From the NCBI RefSeq assembly GCF_907165205.1, contig NC_058195.1, forward strand, positions 9,858,001 to 9,922,000: a DNA stretch of 64,000 nucleotides. The letters run 5' to 3'. This document shows, in pieces, positions 12,351 through 24,979 of the stretch. The stretch comes from Coccinella septempunctata (Eukaryota > Arthropoda > Insecta > Coleoptera > Coccinellidae). Made by a program: the position numbers and the translations under genes. Numbering within the stretch: position 1 is the stretch's first letter; the number at the start of each line of letters is the position of its first letter. Below the pieces are notes generated by a model, which did no database searches, was not told the DNA's origin, and saw only the letters and a program-made list of their open reading frames with translations.

Positions 12351-14167
12351 ATAGGTTATCTTTCTAGCTATAGATTTGGAGTCAACAAAAAAAATTAGGA
12401 ATATCCAACTGTGCGCCCTTTTTATAAACAGATCATTTCCGAGAGGTCAAAAGCAGTATTGCCACATTTTGAAAATTCATCATTTTCCCTTTTTCTTCTA
12501 ATGGGCCTCCCCATATGAAATGCCATCATTTAAAAGCTCTTTAAATCCCGAATCTAACCATATACTTTTCTTTATTATTTGTGTTATCTTATTCATTAGG
12601 TACTAGAATGAATTGAAGTAAGTAAAATTAATAAATTTTTGAATTATGACTTCAATCAGGAGTGCATGCAAGAATTTTACTCCGTAGAAAAGATTTTCAT
12701 TTCATTCAAACTATATTCTGGATTTCACCCCAAAAATAATGAGTCAACTTTCATATAATATTTTGAAATTTTTTTATTCGAATATATTTTTCATGTGAGG
12801 TGGTTATTTTGGTACCAGTTTGAAATAAATGTTGAAAAATTCGTTTCTGAAGGAAATTATAAATTACATGATATAAAAGAGAGATTGTTGACGTTGTAGA
12901 TGTATACAAAACACTGAAAATCGAAGAGATAAATAGTTGGAGAATACGTCGAATACGGACCTGTTCCGACACCATCCAGACCTTTTCCTAAATCTGCATC
13001 AGAGGCCAAGATGAATATGTTCCATTCGATTTGAATATTTTTCTAATTAAAATGCTTTGTTACCATTCATAATTTTTATGACCGTCACTACAAGTATTCC
13101 CAAATTCGTAAATCTGTTCACAGTTACACAATGATCCATAAAAAAACCGTTGGATAATAGAGGGTATTAAATTGACCTTTAACTGGTCCGTAAATAAGAT
13201 GCTGTTTAGGGTTTTGTGAAAGATTCTGGGTTGCCATATACAGGTGCTCCAAAAGAAGAACTTATCTTTACAACTTCAGTTTATCGAAGATCACAGCAAT
13301 GATTTTCTTAGATTAAGATGCTGATCTCTAATGGAGTTCTCAATGGGGATTAAATGAAGATAATTTCATATGAAAATATGCCCTAAACAGCTTAACTTTT
13401 GAGGTACAGGTGTATGACCTAGGTTTATTAGGACTTTTCTTTTTACACTCTCCAAAAATTCTTAACCTTTTTATTTTTATAAACCCCGTTCATATTATTT
13501 GTCCTTGCCCGATTTTTTCCATACATGTGCAGTTCAAGTCATAAGAAGGATTTCATTGAGACCTCACACATAGTTCGTTTTATTAGGAAACACTCTCCTA
13601 TCTGTAACAATTCCAGTTGAGCTGAATTTCTCTTCTTCTTGTTAAAAAACACTTTTCTATCTGTCACAATTCTTCTTCTTGTTAAAATTAGTGAAAATAC
13701 TCATCGGAAAATATCGAGTCTGGTCTCTGGAAGGTCCGAACAATTCCCAGAATTTCGGACCGGCCGTATAGTTGGCCCGAGGGGGACATCGTTGTCAAAA
13801 ATAATTACCTAATTTCTTACTTAGTTTGATGGTTTTTGGCCCCATAATTACGGAACCGACTCTACAATTTTGTCGAATAAAATTTAAGCACAGTCGAAAG
13901 ATATTATGGTATTCCGAAAAACGTTAGCGAATTTTCGAAGGCCGCTTATTGGATGACAAAATTGGCGGTCTTAATCTGCACAACGTAATGGAATATCTTA
14001 ATCTCGTTTATAACGCCCTGGACATGGAGGTGTCAGTGAATTTCCTCCACTATCGGATAACAGACGTCGTTTTTTGATACTCTACAGCTTAGACATTCAA
14101 AAAGAGAGTAATACTTATCAAAAGACATCAAGGAAGCCATATTTAAATTTCTGGAAATGTCACTGTA
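12351..14167. other. Gene-poor gap between the TIR element and mariner A
   Basis: No gene could be supported. A short partial duplication (AACACTYTYCTATCTGT plus a CTTCTTCTTGTTAAAA phrase) occurs near 13589-13690. The part from 13740 to 14080 is less AT-rich, with a short open + frame containing NVMEYLNLVYNALDMEV. It ends in TGA and has no clear splice sites. Confidence 0.35.
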
Positions 14168-15234
14168 CTAGGATATATTGAAAAATTCTTAACCTACTAT
14201 AGATCCAAACGAAATTTCAAAGTCAAAATATTTTATTACTCAACATATTCTCTTCTTAATTGGATACATTTATTACAGCGAATCTGCAACGTCTCTCGAC
14301 CTTTAAAAAAAATGTTTCTTCTTGCTCTGCAAACCAGACCTCCACAGCTTTTATTACCTTTACGTTGGAAGAAAATTTGCGACCTTTTAAACTTTTTTTC
14401 AGTTGAGGAAAGAGATGATAGTCGGATGGAGCCAAATCTGGTGAATAAGGGGGGTGTGTTCTAGTAATACAAACCCTAAATCACGAATTTTTTGCATGGC
14501 AACATGAGATTTGGGTGTCCTGCCAAACCAAAACACCTTTTGATAGCTTTCTGCTTTCCTTCTCTTCAATTTTTTCCCGTAAAGTGGTCAGTAATGTCGA
14601 ATAGTAATCTCCGGTTATTGTTCTACCCTCATCCAAAATATCAATCATGATTAGTCCATGGCAATCCCAGAAAAAACTGAAGCAAGAACTTTTCCAGCAG
14701 ATTTTTGGACACGAAACTTCTTAGGTCTTGGAGAACCAGAGTGTCGCCATTCCATCGATTGTTGCTTTGTTTCTGGATCGTAGAAATGCACCCAAGTCTC
14801 ATCCATAGTAACAATTCGGTTTAAGAAGTCTACATCGTTTTCAAATCTAGCACAGATCGAACGCGATGCTTCTATCCTTGCACCCTTACCTTTGGTCAAT
14901 ATTCAAACATTTGAGGATCCATTTTGCAGCAATTTTTCTAATGTCCAAATTGACTTGAACTATATGATGAACACGTTCGTATGAAATATTCAGTGCCTCA
15001 GATATCCGTCTCAGCCCAATTCGACGGTCTGATAAAATCATGCCATGAACTGCAACGATATTTTCGGGAACTGACACAGAAACTGGCCTTCCCAATCGGT
15101 CATCATCTTCAATGGAAAATTTACCTATTTTGAAACTTGCAGTCCTATTTTCCACGGTCGCATACGAAGGACATTGATCACCAAGGGCATTAAGCATATC
15201 TTTGTGAATCTGCTTACCTCGTAACCCTTTTAAA
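14168..15234 (-). pseudogene. mariner transposon relic A (5'-truncated)
   Basis: The 3' terminal repeat lies at 14168 next to a TA, and the transposase runs on the - strand up to about 15234. Recognisable mariner features are the N-terminal HTH region (SYATVEN, IEDDDRLGRPVSVSVPENI), the hallmark MDETWVHFYDPETKQQS with the first catalytic Asp, and, in the decayed downstream part, the HPPYSPDLAPSDYHLF-type C-terminus. The open frame is interrupted near 14890 and again near 14650. The 5' terminal repeat and the first codons are missing: homology to copies B and C stops at about 15234, where another transposase begins. It is inactive. Confidence 0.85.
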
Positions 15235-15790
15235 CACTCCAATGAGACGATCCTGAGAAAAAATCCTCAAACTATCTAAGGTTCCTTTTGCTCTGTGTGT
15301 TCGAGCTCTATCTTGTTGAAAATGGCTATTGGAACATTAATCAAATCTCAATTCAGCTATAGACCTCATGATAATTTCTTCTTCATAAGGCTCCGCATTC
15401 GCCTTCGAATGATAACACAACAAACTACAATTTTTTGAGCATTAATTTACTGGTTTTTGGCTGCTCCACATCCTCATATGCTTAGAGTTGACATAAGTAT
15501 ACAGGAAGATGAAACCAGGCTTCATCAGGAAAAAAATTGATTCAGTTTGTCAATGAATTGTTTGACAAACTACTGGCAGAAGGCCATTCTACGTATTTAA
15601 TCAACACATGGATGTCTTTTTACGAAATCCTGTGTAATGTACGTACGGAGACTTCAACCAGTCGATATAAAACCCGAACAGAGGTTCGTAGAGCTTCTGT
15701 CATCACATTTTCAGCATTATGGATAAACTCTGGGATTCTCTTCTTTGTCGTACCAATTCCTTTTTCCTGTTTCACCAAAAACAAAGCACA
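15235..15790 (-). pseudogene. Tc/mariner-superfamily transposase relic, second family
   Basis: Reading the - strand in shifting frames gives a decayed transposase. A segment like TEALRTSVRVLYRLVEVSVR comes first, then DEAWFHL with an acidic catalytic residue, then YVNSKHMRMWSSQKPVN, and finally HFQQDRARTHRAKGTLDSLR and IFSQDRLIGV. This order matches the insect transposase family with DEAWFHL and a later FQQDxAxxH block. It stops where the next expected motif (WPPRSPDLTP) should be, exactly at the truncated edge of mariner relic A. Several stops and frameshifts rule out function. Confidence 0.65.
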
Positions 15791-16742
15791 AAACAGTATT
15801 TTGGAAGGATTGATGCTCTACTGTACCATTGGGATACTATAGATACTGAAGTTGCTGAAAATTTTTTTCCACTCACCTTCTATTTTCTCTCCATTTACAA
15901 AGAAGGATAACCATCTTCATGATTTACTGATAATTTTTGAGTGAATACACAGCTGCGTACTCTATGAATTTAATGAAGAGGAAAATTTTTGTTTGAACGA
16001 CGAATTTTTTTTTAACGCACGTTATCTGTTATCGTGTTTGCATCATTAGTCATAGACTTCATCAAAAAAGATCTTTCGCATAGAATAATAATGATATTTT
16101 CGTAATTCAGCGACAATTCCGGTCAAGTTCATATTCTATGAAGGCCTGAACCATTTTGCCACGCGATCCATATCAACCGGTGAAAACTTGTCAGCCACTT
16201 CGGAGAATCGGGACCCCGGAATGACCTTTGAAATCCGCACGACACCTACAAAGAAGGGTCATTCAGGTTTGGCCCGCGAAAAAAAATATTGGACGTTGAA
16301 TTGAAGAACAAGAGTTATTTTTAATATTTTACCGATGGTATTGTGAATTATTTCTCGGCAACATGGAGAAACTAAGATAAACAACGCGGGTTTTGTAAAG
16401 GGGACAGTGGCGGCGCGACAGGACGGCCTCAAGGGTTGAAAATTGTCAAGTTTTTTCACAAATATGGGGGCAAAATGAAATATATAATTAAAGGAGCAAC
16501 ATTGCATGAGTAATTTTGGGCTTAAATTCACCTAATAAGCGAATATGCAGATGCAGATATTATTGGATAACACCCCCAATTATTTTTTGCGCTTCCATAG
16601 AAAGTGTGCTCAATTACATTTTTTTCCCATATTTAGGAGGTTGTATCTAAGCTCAAGAGAAAAAATTCGTACGAAAGACCCACACTATTTTTTTTACAAG
16701 GAATCACCCATTTAATTCGCTTCAATTCATTTATACCATCTA
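15791..16742. other. Gap with a GC-richer, exon-like patch
   Basis: No gene is established. Around 16110-16310 the + frame is open (FYEGLNHFATRSISTGENLS, then TFEIRTTPTKKGHSG), follows a possible acceptor CAG near 16110, and is less AT-rich than its surroundings. The patch continues to about 16440, with an open antisense frame. No donor or homologue is recognised; it could be a decayed exon or a conserved noncoding block. Confidence 0.25.
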
Positions 16743-19094
16743 CGAGGATGTATTGATATCTAGTTAGCCTAGACCAGTTCCATGCCATAAAAATATATTG
16801 CGTTACCATATCAACGAACTCATTAGAAGTATCAGAGTGAAGTTTGAGGTCAAAAAAGTAAACCAGAGTTACGCAATAAATTGAAAGAAAGAAGATGTCC
16901 ACCGAAATTGTGAAAATCGAAAAATTGGAGTATCGAGCCATCAAGTACCTGTATTTAAAATGGTTAAGAGGTAAGCAGATTCACGAAGGTATGCTAAATA
17001 CCCTTGGTGATCAATGTCCTTCGTATGCGACAGTGAAAAATTGGACTACAAGCTTCAAAAGAGGTGAATTTTCCATTGAAGATGATGACCCATTGGGAAG
17101 GCCAGTTTCTGTGTCAGACAAAATGGATCCCCAAATATTTGAATGTTGACCAAAAGCGTGCAAGGGTAAAAGCATCACGTTCGATCTGTGCTCGATTTGA
17201 AAACGATGTAGACTTCTTAAACCGAATTATTACTATGAATGAGACTTGGGTACAATTCTACGATCCAGAAACAAAGCAACAATCGATGGAATGGCGACAC
17301 TCTGGTTCTCCAAGACCAAAGAAGTTTCGTGTCCAAAAATCTGCTGAAAAAGTTCTTACTTCAATTTCTTGGGATTGCCATGGAGTAATCATGGTTGATT
17401 TTTTGGATTAGGGTAGAACAATAACCGGAGATAACTATTCGACATTACTGATCACTCTACGCGAAAAAATTAAAGAGAAAAGGCGCGGAAAGCTATCCAA
17501 AGGTGGTTTGTTTTTGCAGGACCACGTCCTTGCACACAAATCTCATGTTGCCATACAAAAAATTCGTGATTTGGGGTTTGAATTATTAGAACACCCCCCT
17601 TATTCACCAGATTTGGCTCCATCGGACTATCATCTCTTTTCTCAACTGAAAAAAAGTTTAAAAGGTCGTAAATTTTCTTCCAACGAAGAGGTAATAAAAC
17701 AACAACAACAACAAAATACTTTATTTCCATTTGAATGATCACATCATTATAGAAAAGGTCAGTAAAATTACAATAGGCACAGGTGAATGAATCGATTTGA
17801 AAAAAAGAAAAAATACAAAAAAGTACATTACAAGAGAATTACAAAAAAATATCCTCAACCTTATAATAACATTTTTCCAGTAGATACTGCTTTAATTTGT
17901 TTTTGAAAACTTTTATGTTACAAGAACTTTTTATATCCTCAGTTAGGTTATTGAAAATTTTTAATCCAAGATAGAACGGTGACCGCCTACCGATTCTGTA
18001 TTTGAAACTGGGTAAAACTAGATCCGAACGGTTTCTTGTGTCATAATTATGATTGTCAGAATTTTTTAAGAGTGAGTTCTTATTAACAAAAACATCCGAA
18101 GCCATCTCCAATATCAGTAATGATGGCAGAGTGAGCAATTGAAACTTCATGAAATATGGTTTGCATGATACTCTCTGTGATATTCCCGCAATACACCGTA
18201 TTATTCTTTTCTGTAGGAGAAAAACATCTTCAGCAAAAGAGGACGCGCCCCAAAACACTACACCATACCTAAGTCTAGAAGAAACCTGAGCATGATACAC
18301 TAAAAGAAGTTGATCCAATGTCAAGACTTTCTTCAAGTTTCTTAATAAAAAACAGACTGAATTCAGTTTGGTGCAAATATTTTCACAGTGAGATCTCCAG
18401 TTAAGATTTTCATCCAAAGTTATCCCTAGGAATTTAACCGTTTCAACCCTCTTCAGTTGGACACCGTGAGCGCTAACATTAACATCAATATTCTTACCAT
18501 AATTATGGAATACTAAGTAACCAGTCTTCTCAAAATTTATATGCAAAGAGTTTTCACAGAACCAGTTGTACATCTCTTCAAAACATCTTCGCACTACTTC
18601 ATCGAGATTGATGTTATTTCTCGCTTTAATGATTGCTGATACATCATCTGCGTATAGGAACAAATCAAAAATAAGATGGAATATATCATTAATAAACAAG
18701 ATGAAAAGCACAGGACCCAAAACTGAACCCTGAGGTACACCCGTCTCCGACTTCAAATAGTCTGAAAAGACTTGGTCAACGCAAACAAACTGTCTCCTGT
18801 TTTTGAGGTAATCCTCAATCCAACTCAAAGCCACTCCACGGAAACCGATCTTTTCAAGCTTTTTCAATAGCAAGTTATGATCGACGCAGTCAAATGCCTT
18901 ACTTAAGTCACAAAAAATTCCTGTAGGGCAATCACCGCTCTCTAAGTGTTCCACGACAAATTTAAAAAAAAAAAGCTGTAGTGGTCTGTAATAAATGTAT
19001 CCAATTGAGGAGAATATGTTGAGTAATAAAATATTTTGACATTGAAATTTTGTTTGGTTCTATAGTAGGCTAAGAATTTTTCAATATATCCTCG
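16743..19094 (+). mobile_element. mariner transposon relic B, interrupted by a LINE
   Basis: Both ends are present: CGAGGATGTATTGATATCTA at 16743 and a reverse-complement end at 19094, each next to TA, the target duplication of mariner. The transposase starts at about 16895 and is broken in several ways. There is an internal deletion after GRPVSVS near 17118, and the first catalytic Asp is changed (MNETW for MDETW). A stop codon falls after VDFLD, and a LINE is inserted at about 17706-18970. About 60 bp is also missing just after the insertion. The later catalytic region (QDHVLAHKSH, then HPPYSPDLAPSDYHLF) is still readable. The relic is dead but structurally complete. Confidence 0.9.
17706..18970 (-). 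mobile_element. 5'-truncated non-LTR retrotransposon (LINE) inside mariner B
   Basis: A 371-codon open frame on the - strand (18954-17839) encodes the C-terminal half of a LINE reverse transcriptase. It carries DLSKAFDCVDH, then GVPQGSVLGPVLFILFINDI, then the catalytic LYADD, followed by the thumb region (VKFLGITLDENLNW) and a C-terminal tail. The N-terminus of the RT, the endonuclease and ORF1 are missing, as expected from 5' truncation during reverse transcription. The 3' end on the - strand finishes with AATAAA followed by (TTG)n rather than plain poly(A). The sequence style fits the CR1/L2/jockey-related group; the exact clade is uncertain. The frame is intact over 371 codons, so the insertion is fairly young. 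Confidence 0.9.
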
Positions 19095-21786
19095 TACCTA
19101 CATTATAGGCTATTTTTTCTTGATACCCACATAGCTCAATTACCAATATACGAAACTGAAATTCAGAGGTAAGAAGCAAGCGTGCGCCAATGTCTTGGAG
19201 ATATACCAAGATTACGATGGTATTGGTGAGGTGTAACAATATTATATTACATTTTATGTCTCCTACTCTATTTCCAGCTTTCCGCGGGGTCTTTTGCTTG
19301 ATCGTATGACAAATAAGACCTGTTTCAAATAAAAAATTTCACTGAACCTATAGACAGGAAAAGGAATGATCATGGATTCCCTATGCCGTTTTCTTCTGTT
19401 GAACCTTCCATCTGGCGGACACTACCTGTCCGATGAAGTGGCCATCAATATCGTAGAATTGGCCTGCTAAAAATCGTTCCATGCTACTTTGATACACGTC
19501 AATGTTATTTTGTAACTAACATGGTCATTTGGAAAAGATAAAAATTTTTCTTAGGTATATACATATGTATATCCATTTCAGTAGAAAAAAAGGGAATTTT
19601 CAATATCCTTTCAATATCACTAGAAAAGTTATACCTTCTTGTCTCTTTCCTGATTATCCTGACAAAAATAGCAATTTTTTCATCATTTAATGAACTTGTA
19701 GAGATGAAAATTGCCTGCAAGAATGATTTTCCGCATAGTCATAACAGCATTATCAACAGAAAACTTTTGAGTGGGAAATGATAGAATATAGTAAAACCGT
19801 ATTATTCGAAGAATATTAATTAAAAATTGAATATTTATGGAAAAACCTGCTTTTGGGCGAACAGTAACCGAGTTATTCGAAGAAATTCATCAACATTATT
19901 GCATTCACTCATCGCTTATTACATTTATCTAATTAGAGCGAGAGTAGGTACTATTTTATTATTTTTCAATGAGAATTTTTTTGAAGGATGAATTAGATGA
20001 AGATCTGAGATTTTGCTTAATTATATTACTCGCTTCCACTACCATGGAAATAGGGAGAAAATGAATTTATATTCCAATATACCCACTTCCTAGGTTTTCT
20101 GTCAAGAAAATTTTCATTCACTGAAATTTTACATAAATAGTAACATCATTTCACTCACCAGCGAAAGTTCAATAAAAAAAGGAAAAACCTTCTTACTCAG
20201 CTAATAAATTTGAGAATTTCCCTAATAATTAAAGCACAAAAAGGTGCACTTATTTGATCGAAATCACGAAATTTCAGAAAACATGTAAATTTTTATATCC
20301 AAATCAGATGCCATCCAAATCTACAAGTCTTTATGGCGTGCCATAACAAACACCAATCATTACTGCGGGTGTTAATCGGATATTCAATTGTAATAGGCAT
20401 TTTAAGAACGTAAGTTGGCTATGAATGAGTTAAGGCGAAACTGGTAGGGAAGTCTATGGAGTAAGCGTTCTGTAGGAAGTGGGGATTTAGGAAAGAGCAG
20501 GAAAGAGGAGTTTGCACACTGGCGTCCAAAGATATAAGATTGTCTATGCACAAGCTCTATCGCGTGCTGAAACTTTGAAAGCTCAGTGGTTCGTTTCTTA
20601 GTGGTGCAGTGTGGTGGTGGAAAGTTTCGACCCTTGAAGGATCATCAGAGTACGTATGGATTTGACGCCAGTAGGTCCAGTTTTATTCATGTAGTTTTCA
20701 TAATAATTTTTTTGAATTTCGAAAAATGAGTGTTCACATGGACATATTCCTGTTTTTACTTTCCCTCATTTATTTTTTTTATTAAGTACCTCAAGGATAG
20801 ATTAAATAACCAATTGTGTTTTTAATTATTAATAAGTTTTTATTCAGTTTTGAAGTTATTAACACTAGTTCTTTCTGAACTTCCACAGGATAAACTGACA
20901 TTTTGTGTTTTTCATTCAGTGTATAATGATTCATTTAGGAATGAATGAAAAATGTTGGATCGAATAATTTCTTCAGTTTTCATTAGGAAAAAATTTTTCA
21001 ATCATAGTTGTTGTTTTGAGGCAAATAGATTTTTTCAAGAATTTCAAACAAAATTTATTTTTCGGACTTTTTCAATGGCATAAATTCATTTGGTCCTTTT
21101 TTCTAGAGTTTCATTAAACGAAATGGAAGATTCGTTTATTGAAAATCTTCAAATTCTTTCACCATCTGTTTTGAGATTGTATGACAGAATGAAAGTTCCA
21201 ACAAGAATCATAAAAAGTTGTTGGGAGTAAGTTGAAGTAAACTGAAATCAACCTCTACCACCAACGTTTATTAAATGAAACAATGCATTAAAAATTTTCC
21301 TGATTAACTAATTCTGCACTGGTCTCGCACAATATCCAATTTCAAACACATTACAATGTACAGAAGACTAAACTGAGCTGGTTTATTTACAAATAAGTTC
21401 TCATTTCATTGTTAACCGCTCCTCGTATTTCAACAAAATGAATACATTTTTAATGATACACAACCCTCTGCTCTAAAGAAATAATAATAATTATTGTAAC
21501 AATACATATAAAAAATTTGAAATGAATGCTTTCAAAATATGATTTTTTATATTACAAATCCTAATTTTGTACTCTCGAAATTAGTAAATTGGAGGAAAAC
21601 GTTAGGAGCTCTACTGTTTGATGCTTATCGATTTTTGTATAGAATTTCATCGAGTCACTCAATGTAGCTTCCTAGAAAAAGACGGTCCATAACATAATAA
21701 AAGATAGGTTTCTAGTTCGAAACGATTGCTATACTTATTGTTACCTACCGAAATAATTGGTTATCATTTCATAAACATTGCGAACA
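19095..21786. other. Gene-poor gap; possible nord promoter region
   Basis: No coding exon is seen. Around 20440-20660 base composition shifts. A TCAGT initiator-like motif lies at 20583-20587 and a donor-like GTATGG at 20654, so an upstream noncoding exon of the nord gene could lie here. That is speculative and needs transcript data. The rest is AT-rich noncoding DNA. Confidence 0.25.
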
Positions 21787-22217
21787 AATTCAGGATATAT
21801 ATAAAAATATTCGGTTTCGGAAAGGACTTGTAGGCCTTTGTTCGTAAATACTTCATTTCCAAGATACAGGGCGTTACGTGTTCCCCCAAGTTTTTTTCAA
21901 TTCCGAACAGTTTTATAATTTTTGATGAAAAAATGTACTGGAGTACAATTTTTTTTCAAAAAGATGAAAGTAAGTGCCAGTGCGCACGCCACTGTAGTTG
22001 CTGAAGACGAGGTATTCAAAGTGAAATAGTCACCTTAATGAGGTATCCATTTTTACCAAATCTGGTTCAAATACTTCGAGTCGTTTCGAAAATATCGTTA
22101 TTTATGTAGAATATATTCAACGCCCTGTATCTTGGAAACGAAGCATTTCCGGACAAAGGCCTAAAGGACCTTTCCGATTCCAAATAAATCAGGAAACAAT
22201 AGCAATATCCTGAATTT
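21787..22217. mobile_element. Long-TIR MITE (about 430 bp)
   Basis: The outer about 95 bp on each side are imperfect reverse complements. The left arm runs from AATTCAGGATAT through GGAAAGGAC and TAGGCCTTTG to CCAAGATACAGGGCGTT. The right arm carries the same blocks inverted and ends ATATCCTGAATT. The interior has no coding potential. This is a non-autonomous inverted-repeat element. Confidence 0.75.
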
Positions 22218-23639
22218 GTATATTAACTCGAATATTTTCATCTACTAGGAAAATGGGAAATTTTTGAACGCAAAGATTCGTAATGAACACCACTGATTTA
22301 AAGTTTTCATAGAACCAGCACAAATATCTCAACTGAAATACCAGGAGCGAGTGTAAGATTATATATGCACTCCAGTACAAAAACGAAAATAATACAGGAG
22401 GATTTAACATTCCTATGATATTTCATGTCATTATCTTGAAGTCGTTAATCTCGTGGCAATTTGTTGAATAAGATACTCTTTGTTGTGAGAAGACATATTT
22501 CTGGACTTTTAGTCTACCCATGGTATGGTGATTCTTTTCACTCTTTCATCTAGTCTGAATTAAATTGGCCCCGCTAATTAGATAATAACCAATTGGTTAT
22601 TCATTTTCAATTGTCAAATACTCCATTATTATACAAATTGCTCCATCTATCGTATTTTCAGATCCAAATTAACAACCATATTCATCAAAATTTCTCTAGT
22701 GTAGAAGAAGGATTTATATCACCTATATGCTAAACAATCGAAACTAATCAGTACAAATTTTTTCATTCATTTTTACGTTAACTCGAGAACTGTTGAATGC
22801 AAAAAATAATAGGTATTGAAAAGTGGATGTAATGAAAATATTTTTTATACTATTCAGAAAGTTAACACAAACTTGTGTAGTTCCATGAAATAAAATATAC
22901 AGTATCTGATGACTAACTGAATGAAATATGATTAAAAGTCGAATGCAAATTCCCCATTTCATAATCTGAAAATTAATTGATTTATACTTCTTTTTAAAGA
23001 ATATAATAATATAATTCTAACACCAATCAATCATTCCAAGAGTCATTTCTCAATTTTCAATTCAAAAACATGATCCCCGAGATTCACACTCTGATAAAAC
23101 TTTAATGGACACATTTGTATGACGTGAAAGGTAAATTTCTAAATTGCTCCAAAGTCGTCATTTATCAAGTAAATGCGTTTTTCTAGCTACGTTTCTATTC
23201 CACCTCAGATGTAAATCTTGTACCGCTTACAAATCCAGCCAAATGGTGTTATTATTGCGAATAGTTAGTATAAATTACATGGCATATAGTCCAATATTTT
23301 TGTCTTAAACGATAGGCGTTTGAGAAATTGTTGCAACCACTGGGACACTTCTATAATTCTACCATTTTATGTTGGGTATTTTTGTAAGGAATTTTTTCGT
23401 TGCAAGGAATCTCATATCTTAGGCGATATGTGGAACTTGTTCGCGATTTTGTTCATTTATCTAACGTAATGTCTCTGGAATTCGAGCTGGAATGGTTTCT
23501 TCCAATATTCGAATAGCTGTTTTCATTCCTGCACCAAATATTCAGACTCAGTGATCTTAGTTAAAGACTTATTGATTTGTTAATAAAAAAATTATGGATT
23601 ATCTTCAAGTTTCAGTGCAAAATATTCATAGACTTACTT
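22218..23639. other. Noncoding AT-rich DNA
   Basis: Only short, domain-free open frames on both strands. No repeat or RNA gene was recognised. Confidence 0.35.
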
Positions 23640-24300
23640 GCCTCATTCTAAATGCGAAATGTTGCAATGTTGTTCAAAGCCCATTTGGGAAATTTGAGTT
23701 TGAAGAAATAATATGCTGCATAAACTAGATGGTACTTCATGGAGTACTGCTGTAACTACTCTTCAAACGGTAGCGTTAGCTTTGGTTTTTCGGTTGCTGA
23801 ATATTGTTGGCCTGGTTGGTTTAAATGCTCATGTGCAAAAAAATTGACGCACAGCTGAATCTTTCTATGAAAATGATAACTGGAACTATCACATCTTCAC
23901 CTATCCAATGGTTACCAGTTCTTTTAAACATTGTACCGCCCCATATTCGTAGACAGACTGCAGTTATAAATTCTTGGAATAAATTTCACTCCCTTCCCGA
24001 CTCATTTCCAATTATGTCCTATTATTCCAGAAAATACGATTCCCAGACTGATGTCTTGTAAACCCTTAAGGTCCAACTCTTTTCTTCATCCGAATGTGAG
24101 GGACAAGAACATTTGCCATCTAAATGGAATACGTGCACTACTTTCATCCCAGAATTAGTTAGTGATCCATCGAATAGAGTTCCTGGTTTGGAAATATGGA
24201 TAGAATTCAGTTGAGAGCACTAGTTGTGAATGCTAAGAACCAGAAGCAACCCTAAATCATCTGGTTTCAGGTCTATACATGAAATTTTCGAATCTTTTTT
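23640..24300 (+). pseudogene. Decayed LINE reverse-transcriptase C-terminus
   Basis: Translating across frames gives the usual C-terminal landmarks of an insect non-LTR retrotransposon in order. They are NNMLHKLDGTSWSTAVTTLQ with VALALVF, then KKIDAQLNLSMKMITGTITS followed by PIQWLPVLLNIVPPHIRRQ, then LVSDPSNRVPGLEIW. Frameshifts and stops separate the blocks, so the copy is dead. It is a different family from the LINE inside mariner B. The borders are approximate. Confidence 0.7.
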
Positions 24301-24979
24301 AAATTGTGTTGTGAATGTCAGGTCAATCTGACATTTATTGTATGGTACCCTGTTACGTTAATCTATGCTAAAACTGTGTCTTATACACATGCTAAAATTA
24401 TTGTTTGATGTTAAAAATTGTTATGTTCTTTATCAAAAGAATATATATATCGACACATTTTTGCCAATGTTTCGTAAGGAACAAGGCAAATAATTGGGGC
24501 TTACAATATTTTGGTGAAAATGTATCGATATTTATTAGGGGCCTTCCATCTGTTCTATAGATTTAAAGCCAAAACAGATTTTGTTTTAAATTGCTAAAGA
24601 GACTCCGATTCTGCAACAAAAATGTTTTACTAAACGATGCTTTCAAAATGCCTAAACTTTCGTATTGGTAACTCCCCAATTTTTCTTATTGCATATAATT
24701 AATTCTTCAACGATAAGTCTTCATTGAAGCCATACCTTGATATGATGGCGTCAATTCAAACCTTTCAACTAATCGCATTGTGAATTTCAAGCCGGTAGTC
24801 AAATTAGAAGATCGATGTCTCAAGGCGTATCTATGCTAGGTGCTATTTTTAACGTTGTCACTAGACCGCATTTAGAAATCCTCAACAGCGGTGTCTGCCC
24901 TTTAACCCCATGTGGGGCACTCAAATTTTTGCACATACCCAAACGAGAAGTCTAAGCTCAATGGAAATTTCAGTTTCAG

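Noticed and set aside
13966..14077. Short exon-like frame (NVMEYLNLVYNALDMEV)
   Set aside because: It ends in a stop, has no clear acceptor or donor, and is too short to support.
15537..15910. Plus-strand gene of about 100 codons
   Set aside because: It is antisense to the transposase relic, whose DEAWFHL and FQQD motifs are on the minus strand.
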